A stretch of 64,000 bases of DNA, taken from contig WAID01000008.1 in NCBI GenBank assembly GCA_016584495.1, forward strand, positions 1-64,000. Direction: 5' to 3'. Position 1 is the first letter of the stretch, and each line of letters opens with the position of its first letter. This stretch comes from Celoporthe dispersa (lineage: Eukaryota > Ascomycota > Sordariomycetes > Diaporthales > Cryphonectriaceae). Made by a program: the position numbers and the translations under genes. Under the pieces are notes generated by a model. It was not told the origin of the DNA, ran no database searches, and saw nothing but the letters and a program-made list of their open reading frames with translations. Below are positions 1 through 11,566 of the stretch, piece by piece.

Positions 1-2
1 CA

Positions 3-110
3 GGTTTTCCCATGGACGAGGAGCGTCAACCTTTGGTGTTGCCGGCCATCAAGGTTCTCTCACCTCGTGCTAGGCTGCAGGTGAGGCGTTTCTTAGTGGG
101 AACAGACTAG
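3..110 (+). CDS. possible 3' end of a gene entering from the left edge
   Basis: An open frame runs from the window edge through an internal methionine at position 12 (peptide starting MDEERQPLVLPAIKVL) to a TAG at 108-110. The frame has no stop before this and the peptide is not low complexity, so it could be the last exon of a gene that starts outside the window. A potential GT donor at 81 could instead end an exon there. No family is recognised. Thirty-odd codons are too few to separate this from chance, so the call is weak. Confidence 0.18.
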   Translation, partial: GFPMDEERQPLVLPAIKVLSPRARLQVRRFLVGTD

Positions 111-1536
111 GCTCTTGGTCTTTGTTGGCGTCTTCTCAGATTGTCCATCAAGGTACATCGTCCTCGAGAACACAATATTTTCAAAGACGTGTATATCGCT
201 CTAATGGGTCGTGGTATGGTTAGTACTTGACCTTTTCGATGTGGTTGCACGGGTTCTTGCTTTGATTCAAGAGAGAAATGGCGTTGTGCCACGCCATCAT
301 ATTAACGAGAACAAATGCAACTATCCCGATAAGCATCAACCTTGTTGAACAAGTAACATGTGCCAGCCGCATCTGATTGTTTGAGACTTCTGCTGTGTAG
401 TATTTGCGTTCTCGGCATGAGTTGTCTGTTGTCCATTGGTAACCATTAATTACTGGTTAATAGTTGCTGCCTCTCCGTCTGTAATCAAATCTGCCTCAAT
501 TTTATGACGGAAAACGTCTTCCCAGGCACTTTTGCCTCTTTTCCAGCACTCGCCTGCCCTGCTTGCAGTCATTAATTGCAGGGTTACACGGCGTAGAGAC
601 AACCAGGCGGTGAGCGATTCAAATCTGCTGGAAACGACGCCCTAGGAACCGCAAATAGTGTGGTCATCCCCGAACATAATGACCAGGGCGTCCCGAGCAT
701 GAGGAAAAACAAGCGAAGGGGTGCGTGAGAAGGAGACCTCGCAATGTACCTTACTCACCCAGGCCTGCTACATATCAGAAAGCTTCGACGACGACAAGGC
801 GGCTACGCAACTCTGACGTGCCCTCGAACCGACCCGCCCCCACCCCCAGCCCGCTGCGGCCGCGCCTTGTACGCATCTGACAGCCAGCATTACTTATGTT
901 ATCGGCACAGCCAACTAAAATGCGCCAATGGTAGCCTTGGGTGGTTGACTGCCTTCGGTAGTACTTCTGCTCCCTGAAAGTGCTGCCGCATAAGTGAGTA
1001 GGCACTGAGCAGCAAGACATGGCTGAGCAGGGACGGTCGGAAAGGGACAGGTTCCCCTCGAGCCATCGCCGACCAAAGTGGACAAAGAAAGGGGGACGGT
1101 CAGGTTGGGCAGACGGTTCTGGCAGCTGTTCGAAATTCGTCATGATGATGATCATGCCTTTGGTGCTGACGATAATCCGGTCATCAGTCCTGGCGCAGGG
1201 CCAACCAAACATGGTCATCCGCGGCCGGAACTATGGGAGAGTCGTGGACTCTGAACCACCCCTCACCCCCTGGACGGACACGGATAGATACTGGACAGCT
1301 GCCTACAGCCCAGATTTCACTCGTAGGCTGTGTTACAAAGACTCATCCAGCATGCCAGTGCACTGTGTTCGGTGGCGGACAGTTGTCGTATAATACTATT
1401 AACCCAACGGCACGCTACATTTTGGATATAGGGTGTCCTACGTTAACCCACACAGTCTTGTTTCACAGGATATATTGGCCAGCATAGGCAGAGGCATTCC
1501 TGGTTTCGAACTTTTGCCCATCACGTTCCAGTCAAC
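111..1536. other. intergenic region, no gene supported
   Basis: Open frames here are short, overlap on both strands and carry no recognisable domain. The stretch precedes the P450 start and probably holds its promoter. A TATA-like ATACTATT sits near 1390, but it is not convincing. Confidence 0.5.
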
Positions 1537-3208
1537 ATGATGTCGCTCCTATTAACAGCGGTCATGTTTCTAGTCGCCATAATCTTAATTCGGCGCTTGA
1601 TGGTCCTCTCTTCTCCTCCGGACAGAAGAACCTGGCCCTTCTGTCCCAAGATACCCTCATCTTGATCCTTTGTTCGGATTAGACCTTGCCATCCGCTCCT
1701 GGTGGGACTTCAACAACGGCCGCTTGTCTGAAGGCTTCCGAGAAAGGCATCTTGCATACGGGCCAACATATGTCGCGAACAATTTTGGGACGCAGTGCAT
1801 TCACACCGTGGAGCCCGCAAACATTCGCTGGGTCACCACCGGAGCTGAGCAGTTTGGTAAGGCAGGCTGGGTGCAAGAGGCCGCAAAGCACGTCGGAAAC
1901 GGCATCCTGATGAACGAGGGCGCGGCTTGGAGGTACTCGGAAGACACTCAAGCCCATCTTTGCCCGGACGGCAGTCAACGAACCTGCTCTCCTAGAGCCC
2001 CACGTGCAGGGTCTGGTCAAAACCATGCGCCGCCTGTCCGAGAAGGCCGACTCGTTCGACTTTCATCACTTAGCTTCCATGTTCACACTGGATGCCGTCA
2101 CCGATTTCTTGTTCGGAAGGTCTACGGGATGCCTGGAAGAAAGACCCACACAGACAAGCAGTCGAGATGGACTGAGTTTCCTGGCACTGGTCAAGAAGTT
2201 CGAAGGACCATCAGGTGAATTCATAGCCGTCGGACCCCTCGCATGGTTGGGCCTCTTGACATCGTACAAACATCTAGTCGGTGTGGTCAACGGGATGAAG
2301 GCCTTCTTCAGGATACAACTGAACGACATCATCGCTAAGACAAGCACTGGCGGGAGCCAGCAGCGACCGGGAGGGCGAGAATTACCACCCAGCGTCTTCA
2401 GGACGATGAAAGCCGCGGGGTTCTCTGACCATCAGATCCAAGGAGAATTACAGAATATATTCTTTGCCAGCTACGATACCACGTCGACCTTCCTGGCCAA
2501 TCTGATGCATGTCCTTTCACGGCACCCCAATACACAGCACAAACTTCGGAAGGAGATTTCTTTCCTAGGACAACGGCTTCCCAGTGCCAAAGAACTAGCT
2601 GATATGCAATTCCTGCGCATGGTCATCATGGAAGGTACGTGATTGCTCCCAAGCAACCTCTGGACAGTCTTGGAACTGATGAGTCCACTTGCAGCGCTGC
2701 GTCTATTCCCCGTGAGCTCTCACTCCCGGACAGCCAAGGTCACCACAACTCTTCCAAGAGGAGGAGGGCCGGATGGACTGAGCCCCATTCCAGTTCCGGC
2801 CGGGCGACCGTTGTCTGGAACACGTATTCCCTAAACCGAGACCCGAGACTATACGGTGAAGATTGGGCACAGTTTCGGCCCGAAAGATGGGCCACGGCAT
2901 TGCAGCCAAGAGACCTCAAAGCAGCAGCTGAACATAGAGCTGAAGAGAAAATCGGTATTGTCGAGATCGGTACTACACTGCCATCGGCATTGACGAGGGC
3001 TGGAGACTTCTTCATGCCTTTTGGATCAGGACCTCGGGCCTGTCTAGGCCAGCAGATGGTACAGACTGAGGTCATGTATGTGGTTGTGAGGGTGTTGCAG
3101 GAATTCTCCGAGATCTCGACGGCTGCTGGAGAATGTAACAAGGCGTTCAAGGAGGCAAAGGCAGTATCATTCTATAATGACGGTGGAGTTCATATCCGCA
3201 TCAAATAG
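1537..3208 (+). CDS. cytochrome P450, CYP52-like fatty acid/alkane hydroxylase
   Basis: This is a membrane-anchored haem monooxygenase. The start ATGATG at 1537 opens a hydrophobic anchor (LLLTAVMFLVAIILI). The domain order is complete: a CYP52-style DPLFGLD segment, an I-helix reading FFASYDTT, an ExxR motif (EALR) rebuilt across a 60-nt intron at 2636-2695, the clan signature TTLPRGGGPDG, and the haem loop FGSGPRACLG near the C-terminus. Members of this clan usually hydroxylate n-alkanes or fatty acids in the endoplasmic reticulum. Frame slips occur near 1653, 1937 and 2803. The last is explained by GGG where GGGG is expected, so the gene is probably intact. The I-helix has serine where the family usually has glycine. 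A cyclopropane fatty acid synthase-type gene follows in the same direction, which fits a lipid role. The exact substrate cannot be read from sequence. Confidence 0.85.
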
Positions 3209-4172
3209 CCAAGTCGAACCAACAAGGAGGAGCAAGCAATGGTACTGGATTTGAACCAACAGGCATCGATCGAATGTCCTTGTGGCCGCCCAAGGCCCGG
3301 GGACGTTGACAAGGCTGTGAGACCCCGACGCGGCTGACAGCATGGAGCGGCGTATTAGGATCCAATGGTCATCAGATATGATGCAGCACAAGATGTGCCG
3401 TGAAGCCTGCCAGCCTTGACAGGCATGTGAGACTCGCAGGGCATGATTATTTGCCGAAACTTTGTCTCTCCTTACGTAGAAAAACGGCTGGTGTTACTAC
3501 TCATTTCCGATATCCAGATATGATTACCATGACACCACACACAATTAGATCAGCTCACCCGATGTGCTCTTACAACAATATGTCAGCCAGTCACTTGGAT
3601 CTACAAGCTGCTTCTCTTTCGGGTAATCCGGTTCGCATTTTCCACTGTCTTAGAACGAGAGACACGCATGCCTCACCGAGGGTCAAGACCTTTGGAGTCA
3701 GATATCACATTACTATCGATCAAATAGTTACTGAAACGGGATGTGAGAAATGATGTGATCCACCGAGACCTTTTTACACAAAGACAATCCAGCGGTCCTA
3801 GCCAAAGGCAGACAGTGCCCGCCCAACGCCAGACGATCCAACATGCACTGCAATCAGGTTTTTTCACTCGACCTGTTGGGACTTTCAGGCATCGGAATGC
3901 TGACCGCTCATGTCATGCGCACACCCGCAGTCGGCCGCCTTCCAATACGGCGTAATGCAAACAGCCGCTGGGTGGTCATGCAGCGGCCCAGGAAATATAT
4001 CGCGTTCTTCGCCCTAACTTATCGCCTATTGTTTGTTTTGCCTCTTTCTGTATTCTCACTATTTGATGTCTTCTGAGATTCTTCTTTCAACGGCGTTAGT
4101 TTAGGTACTTTTGATTCCTATTGCCGGCTTGCACAACACTTTTAAGTTTTACTCACGTACAACCATATATCT
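3209..4172. other. intergenic region between P450 and lipid methyltransferase
   Basis: About 960 bases hold only scattered short frames without domain signal. It should contain the P450 terminator and the promoter of the next gene. Nothing specific is identified. Confidence 0.5.
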
Positions 4173-5614
4173 ATGCGATGTCTTTACAAAACCCCATATA
4201 GCCTCTTTCCGATATTTGCATTCCCCAGTTGCCAGTTGCAGCTGGCCGATGCTAGCCTGGCATATCTGATACCGTTTGCTAGACAGATGATAATCTCCAG
4301 CCTCTCAGGAGCTTTGCGAGGAGCACTGCGGCTGGAGGCTCCTGATGGACAGGTCCTAATGCTAGGAAGCAAATCCGCCAAGACGACAGCACCGGTGATC
4401 CATATTCACAGCGAGGTCTTCTGGCTGCGGGTGCTCGCCTTCGGAGACATTGGCTTCTCGCAGAGCTACATGCTCCGGGAAATAAGCACCTCAGATCTCA
4501 CGCTTGTCTTGAAGTTCTTCATCCACAACAATGAGGCCATCGACAAGCCCGCGACGACGGGGTTCTTGTTCTCTGTTCGGGCCCGTACTGAAGTGGGTAC
4601 CGTTCAGGGCCATGAACCACATCGGCACCTCACGCCTCAACGCCGCAGCGCACTATTCCCTCGGCAACGACATGTTCAAGTCGTTCCTCAGCCCCGACAT
4701 GACGTACTCGGCCCCCATCTGGCTGCCATCGTCGGATCCCTGTCCCGGACCGAGTCGCTCGAGGATGCCCAGCTCAGGAAGCTTCGGTATGCAATATCGG
4801 CGACGCGGATCGTGGAGACAGACCATGTGCTCGAGATCGGCACAGGCTGGGGCAGCTTTGCCATCACCGCAGCTCAGGCTGCCGGCTGTCACGTCACGAC
4901 GGTGACCCCAGCGCTGAGCAGAAGCGGCTTGCCGAAGAGCGCGTGCGGGCGGCAGGTCTGGAGGACAAGATCTCGGTCGTGCAAGCCGACTACCGCGAGC
5001 TGGGCGGCATGGGCACATTTGACAAGATTGTGAGCATCGAGATGATCGAGCACGTTGGGTATGACTTTCTCGAGACATACTTCAGATGTGTGGACCGGTA
5101 TCTTAAGAAAGAGGGGGGGATCGGGTTTTCCAGTGCATCACGATACCCGAGGCCAGGTACGAAAGATATCGCCACAGCCAGGACTTCATCAAGAAGTACA
5201 TATTCCCTGGTGGTCACCTGCCAACGGTTACCGCACTGGTGGACAGTATCAACCGAGGCTCCGTGGGCAGACTTATCGTGGAAGAAATTAGGAACGTGGG
5301 GACGCATTACCCAAAGGCTCTGAGATGCTGGAATGCGGCCTTCCAGGAGGCCTTCGACAGCAAGATCGTGCCAGCACTGGAGAGGGGCCACCCCGAGATG
5401 ACTGCGGCCGACATGGAGGTTTTCAGGAGAAAGTGGGATGTGAGTCCAGCGCGAAGTATTTCATGCAGAGGTATTATCAACGAGCTGACCATTGGGTGGC
5501 ACATATCAGTATTATTTCTGTTACTGCGAGGCGGGCTTCGAGACCAAGGCACTGGGGGATGTTGCTATCACGGTCGGCAGAGAAAACTGCCTTGCACTTC
5601 TCCAGCACGTCTGA
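4173..5614 (+). CDS. cyclopropane-fatty-acid synthase-type SAM methyltransferase
   Basis: The family transfers the methyl group of S-adenosylmethionine to the double bond of an unsaturated acyl chain in phospholipid, forming a cyclopropane ring. The N-terminal region is followed by the CFA hallmark AAHYSLGNDMF and DMTYSAPIW, then the SAM-binding motif VLEIGTGWGSFAITAA, then FDKIVSIEMIEHVG, and a C-terminal block with YYFCYCEAGF. A 70-nt intron (5440-5509, branch GCTGAC) joins KWD to YYFCY. Frame slips lie near 4575, 4737, 4905 and 5126. Those at 4737 (CCC) and 5126 (TTTT) are each one base short in a homopolymer. I chose the ATG at 4173 because residues upstream of the next ATG (4287) align with the family's usual start, but 4287 is possible. 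The related sphingolipid C9-methyltransferases are less likely because no N-terminal membrane pair is seen. Confidence 0.82.
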
Positions 5615-6632
5615 TTAAGGGCGCTGAGATCAAGAATAGGAGGCAGACAGCGTCAGTACTACTGGCTCAAGAGAGAACGGAGGGATTACGGTGACAGGAA
5701 TATACGACCAGACCACCGAAAAGAAGAGAAAAAGAGAGGGCAGTGAATTTCTTGAGTCAAATCTGGGATTTTCGAAAAGAAGAGGAATCATCAGACGCTC
5801 TTCCATCTTAGTTCATATAATTATCACTGTTTGTAATCTTAGTGGATTTCTTGGTAATCTTATAGCCATAGTAGAATCGGTGGATTTATGTGAGTGAGCA
5901 GGGTGTAATGCCTGGTGAGCTATTGACTATGGTGGCGGCTACAGGCGGAAATTCTTCGAGTTGAGCCTAACAACAGGTCTCGAGGAAGTCATATCCTCAG
6001 AATATAAGCAAAAGCACATATTCATATATGATTATTGCGGAGTCTTCTTTGGACCGTAAACTTCGAAATTCTGTCTTGTATGAGTCACTTCTCGAGACAT
6101 TATCAAGTACTGCATAGGCTAAACAATATTTCCCAAGACTATTATGAGCAAGGGTTAGCAGGAGCTGATATTTTATGTGTGCTGCATAGAAATAAAGATT
6201 ATTACCTAGTCACCGTCCGTAAGTATGCTTCGCCATGTCTACCCGTTAAACGTACAGAAATATAATATTCCATCAATTTCTAAAGATATGTATACAATTT
6301 AGTCATAGGGTAAGGATACGTTAGGGATATAACGTTTCTGCTTTCATGCGTGTTGAGTGTAAGTCAAAACAAGGCTTGTCCGTCGTGAGGGTCGTCAAAT
6401 AAATCAATGAGCTCCTTGCTTACATTATGGCCTCCTGAAGATAGGCATGGAATGAGTTCCCTGGTGGCTTCTGAAAGAGAGGGGGAGGAGAGAAGCGTAC
6501 CGCCTTGTCCTGGAGTACGCTGGGGCCGTCTCAGGACCAAGCCACCAGCCTCCGAGCCTCACCTTGTTTGCGAAGAAAGAACATACGCCCCAGCTACCGT
6601 GACTTTACCGGTGCAAGCTCTGTCTAGAGACA
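5615..6632. other. AT-rich intergenic region
   Basis: From about 5700 to 6350 the sequence is clearly richer in A and T than the flanking genes, with many TpA steps and no open frame of substance. It could be a repeat-induced-mutation relic or simply unconstrained spacer. No transposon protein remnant was recognised. Confidence 0.45.
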
Positions 6633-6822
6633 TCAGACCACAAGAGGAAAGTGGCAGGAATGAGTCCTGTCCGTAGTCTTCTTCACCGAGACCTTGATAG
6701 CAGTGCCCGGCGAGACCTCCCTGCTACAAGACTTCTTGAGGCAGTCCCTTCTTGAGGGTGGTGCAGTAGAGCTCCTCGCCACAGTTGTCACACTTGACCT
6801 GCGTGTATGCGTAGAAGCACAT
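6633..6822 (-). CDS. small cysteine-rich hypothetical protein
   Basis: Reading from the ATG at 6822 on the minus strand gives MCFYAYTQVKCDNCGEELY. After one frame slip near 6745 it continues as DCLKKSCSREVSPGTAIKV to a stop at 6633. The slip is explained by one G missing from a GGG run, giving about 63 residues with paired cysteines (KCDNCGEE). Short MCFY-starting cysteine-rich proteins of unknown function are, from memory, common in filamentous ascomycetes. No signal peptide is seen, so it is not an obvious secreted effector. It lies alone in AT-rich DNA. Because it is short and needs a frame repair, the call remains moderate. Confidence 0.42.
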
Positions 6823-7452
6823 CTTGGGTGGTTCTTCCTTCGGTATCTTGCTTCCGCGGGTGTTGTGCGTAGCTGGTGAAGGGCGACGGTGAGCTTGCGG
6901 GCGAGAGAGGTTCTCGACGGATCGCTACTCACAACTGTCTCGCAGGAGGCTCTTATAGAAATGATCATGCTTCATTTAAGGTGATTGCCGTTTTCTTTGT
7001 CTACTAACAATGTGCCTATTTGGCGATATCGTGGACTCGATATCGACCGACATTATAAGGGTGTTCAATTCACATTGTCTAGTGAACAGGCTCCTTAAAC
7101 CACCTGTGAGACAACATCATTGTCTATATTTCACCTGGGGAGGTTCTGTGACCGGGGACTCCTGTCTTGGTGTCCGGAAGAGGTCGGTGGATTAAATGGT
7201 ACTTGAATTTATTCCATACACCCAAAGGCTAGAATGGCTTGGATGCTAATATAGATTATTAAACTGAGACGCAGTTAGTCACTGTGAGACTTCGAGTGAG
7301 TAACACAACAGGTATCCCAATATTATGTTCCACTTTCACTACGAAGAAAGCGCCGAGTTTACATACTACAGCGGACAGATAGACAGGAAAGTCACACGCG
7401 AGAGAGGTGTCAAGTTTCATCAAATCATATCATTTCGCTTCTCTTAAGAGAT
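6823..7452. other. intergenic region, no gene supported
   Basis: The stretch lies between the 5' end of the small cysteine-rich frame and the 3' end of the nucleoside transporter, which are both on the minus strand. It is moderately AT-rich and has no supported gene. Confidence 0.45.
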
Positions 7453-9459
7453 CTATCCAGGTGGAGGTGTCGACATTGCCGCAGATGAACTGGTCGTCGG
7501 CTCCAGCAGCGACATGGCCGACTGCTCACGCAGCATCCCAGCCATGCTCGCGCTCGTAAGTGTAGAGATGACGCCGGTGATGAAGGCGCTGAAAGCCACC
7601 CTGGCGATATCTCTATTCCTGCGGGGTGCCATCTGCGTCATCAGCCCGACCTGGGTGCCCAGCGACCCGAAATTCCCGAAGCCGCAGAGGCTGTAGGTTG
7701 CGATCAGACGTGACCTCGGGCTCAGCGGTATATACATGGGGCTCGTCTGGAGTTCCTCGTAGGCGATGAACTCGTTCTGTCACAAAGGGGTTGGCATGTC
7801 AGCACATACGTTCCGCAACAACATGGCCTCTTCTCGGGCTTGGGTGGGTGTAAGGGGCTCTCCGTGGTACCCACCCTTAGGATCTTGACGGCAATCAGGC
7901 GTCCGACAAGAATATGTCATGGTCCCTGGGGACACCTAGGAGAAAGGCGACAGGGACCATGGCATAGCCGAATATGACCTCCAGGGTCAGCTCCTCGATG
8001 TTGAGATAGCTGCCGAACCAGGTGAGCAGCGCGTCGCACAGGTCCACGAGGGCAATGACGGAGCCGAGGACGGCCACCACGATGCCTGCAAGCTTGAGGC
8101 CGAGCCAGCACCCGTTGGTGAAGGCGTGCATCCAGTTGCTGGCCTCGGTCTTGCTGTCCTCGGGCGTCAGCGTCAACTTCTCGGCGGTCAGCGTCTCCTC
8201 CGTCTCCGGATACCTGAGCTTGCTGACGACGATGGACGCAGGAATGGACATGACGCCTGCCGGTCTCGTCAGTGAGGGGTTTCTTGGCCTGGGGGTGTTG
8301 GGAGCCTACAGGAAGAGATCAATGCGGTCCCATTGACGCCGAGGCTGATGTACGCGACCAGCACGCTGCCGGCGATGGTCGCGAAACCAGAGCACATGAC
8401 CTGGTGTAGCTCTGCATGGGTCAGATCATCCAGAAAGGTCGGATCAGCATCACGCTCTCCCTGGCCGAAGAATGGCGATGAGGCTGCCACGACTGCCTCG
8501 GCACCCGACACCTTTAGAGCCCAGTGGAAGAACTTGGCGGCTTTCCTGACGAGCCACTGCAGTGCGCCCTGAATATACACATCAAGGTTAGCAGGCGAGT
8601 TTCTTTGTTTCGTGTGCGTGTGTATGTGTGTATGTGTCATGGTTCCTCCGCTTACCAGTAGGACATGAGCTGCGCGATGCCCGCAAAGAAGATAATAGGC
8701 GGCACAACGCTGATCACGAACCACGACAGCTTGGGGACCGAGCTGTCCGTGAGGAAGGCGAGCCCTTCGTCTGCGAAGCCCAGCAGGTCTGACGCGCGGT
8801 CCGACAGAAAGGTAAAGATGTTGTATCCGACGCTTGTCCGGAGGACGAAGAGGGCGACGATGTACTGGAGGTACAGGCCGCACAGGACGGTGTACCAGCT
8901 GATCTTGCTCCGGTCCCTGGACGTCAGCCATAGCAGGGCAATCATGACGGCGAGGCCCGCCAGGCTGACGCCCCGGTTGACGGTCGTGTTGTCCTGGAAG
9001 TTGGGGGCAACCATCGCGACCGTCGCGATCAGCCCGACCAGGAGGACCCAGCTGCCGATCAGGGCCCATTTCGGAGGCACCACATTGGCCGGCCGGGTGA
9101 TGGCCCTCTCCATATCCTCGCGAGGGCCTCACGAGGTGCACGCTGGGGACGTGCCAGAGGACCAGTCTGCTGATGATGGCCAGCCAGACGAGAAACGGCA
9201 CGATCCAGTTCTTGTCCTGTCGGTGGAGGACGAGCCCGGCGATCCACCAGCTGTTAGGTAACAAGGCAGCGCAGCCGCACACCACGTCAGGTCTCTTGAT
9301 CTCAGCAGTAAGGGAAGGGCAGGTCAGGGTGGGGTCGGCTCCTTACCCTGTAAAGAGTGCGCCAATGCCGAGATGGACACAGACGCGGATGAGTCGTCTC
9401 CTCCGGACCTGCGTTACCGTCCAGCGATCCTCGGCACTGTCAGGCGCCGCGTGCTCCAT
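7453..9459 (-). CDS. concentrative nucleoside transporter (CNT family)
   Basis: This is a multi-span membrane carrier of the SLC28/NupC family, which imports nucleosides with a coupled cation. Recognisable blocks in order are WWIAGLVLHRQDKNW, SVGYNIFTFLSD, FVISVVPPIIFFAGIAQLMS, the family core KVSGAEAVVAASSPFFGQGE, MCSGFATIAGSVLVAYISLG, SIPASIVVSKLRYPE, and CGFGNFGSLGTQVGLM near the end. About five exons are joined by introns such as the one ending TTTGTGACAG before NEFIAY. Frame slips near 9115, 8572 and 7902 restore the family reading. The last two each need one extra G. The first ATG found in the exon is at 9459, but an upstream in-frame segment (LYGERSAFI) suggests a further 5' exon that I could not place. 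Confidence 0.85.
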
Positions 9460-10817
9460 GATGAAGGCCGAACGCTCACCGTAGAGACCGCCTCATAGTT
9501 TGACGGGGAGACAGATGCTCGTGGGGATGGAGAGCAGAGGCGAGGACAGACGTTTTTAATAATAACTAATGTCTCTATGCTCGATTCGTCTCCTTCGTCG
9601 GTGTGGGTCAGGGCTTCCTGCGTGGCTGCGTCTCAGCGAGAGATCCTTGGCAAGGACGCGTGGACTCCCCGTGCAAGGTACTACGAGGCCTGCTGGGCTC
9701 CTCAGCCCCTGAAGCAACATTGGCTACTTATGCTTCCCTATTTATGTATGCATGTCCGCACCGTGGGACATGGTTAAGACATCATCCCGCCCGGGTACTT
9801 CCAGATCAAGCACATGCATGGGTGGTATCGGTCCGGCCCTGTACGACCCAGGCTTATAGTTTCGCGTCATATGCAGGCCTGGACTCGCAGCAGCAAGCAG
9901 ACAGGCGGGGCGGGCTCTGCACAAGAGATCTCCCAAGAGGATGGAGCAGGCGTCGCCACACAGTCACAACCAAGCGAGATAGCCTGATAGCCCTCAGAGG
10001 CTCCGTATTGGCAGCGATCCCGGTGTACATACCCCATGAGGCAGCCATGCTGCATCCAGATGCCTGCACACTGCAGCGGCCTGCAGGCGTCGCACACACA
10101 CAGAAAGAGAAGAGAGGAGGAAAGAAAGAAAGAAAAAAAGAAAGAAAAAAAATTCTCTCCACTGTGACAGCGAGGTTGCAGTGGGCAGGCTGAACATGCT
10201 GGCCACTCCGGCAATTAAGCTCTGCGCGGAGGGGCGCGTGGCGTTGCCGCCCACCGGCCATTCTGCAGGATCGAGCACTAATCGGTTTAGGCTTCAGCTG
10301 CTACTCCGGCAGATGAGCTTGGTGCTGGTGATCGACCATTCGGGCCTTTCTCCAATTTTGATGCTGTCAAAGATATCAGAAAACTGACAAATGCACCGTC
10401 GTGCACCGCGCGCGTGGGACAGGGACAGCCCAGAGGAACGCCAGAAGGTGTTCTGAGACGTGGGGTTTATTTTTCTGTCGAGATACCAATTCCTCCGTCG
10501 GGGTTGCACCTGTGTCGCCCACCGTCTTCCCCATGTGTGAGGCAAAGAATCCCAACCGACACATCCCACAAGAGGCTGGGGCGTGACGCTCCCCACTGGC
10601 GCCCTGCGCCGCCTTCTTCCGCGTCGTGCTTGTACTGTACATTGGGCATGGGCTTCTATGGTGGCCACGGGGAAGGGAGGAGGGAGGGAAGAAAGAAAAA
10701 AAAAGGAAAACCAGGACGCTGTGATAGATGAGCGCTGCTGCGTCGGGTTTCATTCAGGCTGACCGGCCATGGCAGATCGCTGCTGATCTGGACGAGTGGC
10801 GCCGCACACGCAGCCGT
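9460..10817. other. intergenic region with polypurine tract
   Basis: No gene is supported. A GAAA-rich purine tract lies at about 10100-10155 and another at about 10670-10710. Frames of up to 196 codons that cross it are driven by these simple sequences. The stretch lies upstream of the transporter and downstream of the phosphomannomutase. Confidence 0.5.
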
Positions 10818-11566
10818 TCAGGCGAGACACAGTATGACTGCCTCGAGGGCCCGCTTGGTCTGGTCGACACTGTAGACCTGGACGGAGTCGACACCAGCGG
10901 TGTCCTTGACGGGGGCGTCATTGCCGCCGGGGTAGAGGGCGTCACCAAAGAAGAGCATGTCGGCCTTGGGGATGCCGGAGATGGCAGAGAGACGCTCGAT
11001 GCCGTAGGCCTTGTCGACGCCGGCGCGGGTGATATCTATGGAGGTCGCGCCGCCGATGCGGACCGAGACGTGCGGGAGGATAGGCTGCAGGTCGGCCTGG
11101 ATGCGGCGGCGCTTCTCCTGCTTGGGGTCCCAGGCCTCCTTCGGGTGGAGCGGGGCCTGCTGGCCCAGGGCGGAGAAGGTGATCTGGCTGCCGCGGTCCT
11201 CGATCTGCTCGCCCCAGACCTCGGCGGGCGTGAAGCCCAGGCGGTCTACGGATGCACGCAGCTCCTGACGATGTGGGCGCGCTCCTCGTCCGTGAAGAGG
11301 TCAGCGTACCTGCGGGACCAGGCGGCGCCCTCGAAGCGGTATAGCTTGGTGCCTGTGGTGGGCATGAGCCAGAAGCGAGAGCGGTCGGTGTCCTCGGGAA
11401 GGCGGCTGGCGACCTGCTTCTCGAACTGAGGCCAGTCCCCGCCAGAGATGACACAGATGTCGGCGACGTGGCTGAGCCGGGCAAGGATCGAGGCCATCTC
11501 GGGGTCGAGGGCCTGTTTGCTCTCCGCCAGCGTGCCGTCCAGGTCAAAGGCGATGAGGCGCTTCAT
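10818..11566 (-). CDS. HAD-superfamily (subfamily IIB) phosphomannomutase-like protein, bacterial type
   Basis: The N-terminus MKRLIAFDLDGTLAESKQ carries the HAD nucleophile pair D-x-D. It continues with VISGGDWPQFEKQ, GEQIEDRGSQITFSALGQ, VRIGGATSIDITRAGVDK and FGDALYPGGNDAPV, the last being the metal-binding end of the fold. About 249 residues fit the family. The enzyme class interconverts mannose-6-phosphate and mannose-1-phosphate or acts as a related sugar phosphatase. The protein does not resemble the usual eukaryotic SEC53/PMM start and instead matches the bacterial HAD-IIB version. The gene has no intron. A single slip near 11270 (TC where TCC is expected) splits the frame. It is transcribed divergently from the DUF423 gene, with 313 bases between them. 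Bacterial origin is inferred, not demonstrated. Confidence 0.75.

Noticed and set aside
3230..3310. tRNA-like B-box (GGTTCAAATCC) on the minus strand near 3248
   Set aside because: No matching acceptor stem, A-box or anticodon arm could be placed at the right distance.
5615..6632. Transposon remnant in the AT-rich island
   Set aside because: No terminal repeats, target-site duplication or transposase/reverse-transcriptase fragment could be recognised.
9603..10193. 196-codon plus-strand frame
   Set aside because: It ends in a GAAA repeat coding only Lys and Glu, overlaps minus-strand frames of similar length, and has no domain.
10728..11429. 233-codon plus-strand open frame
   Set aside because: It lies antisense to the phosphomannomutase-like gene, whose minus-strand reading has family motifs. 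The plus frame has none.
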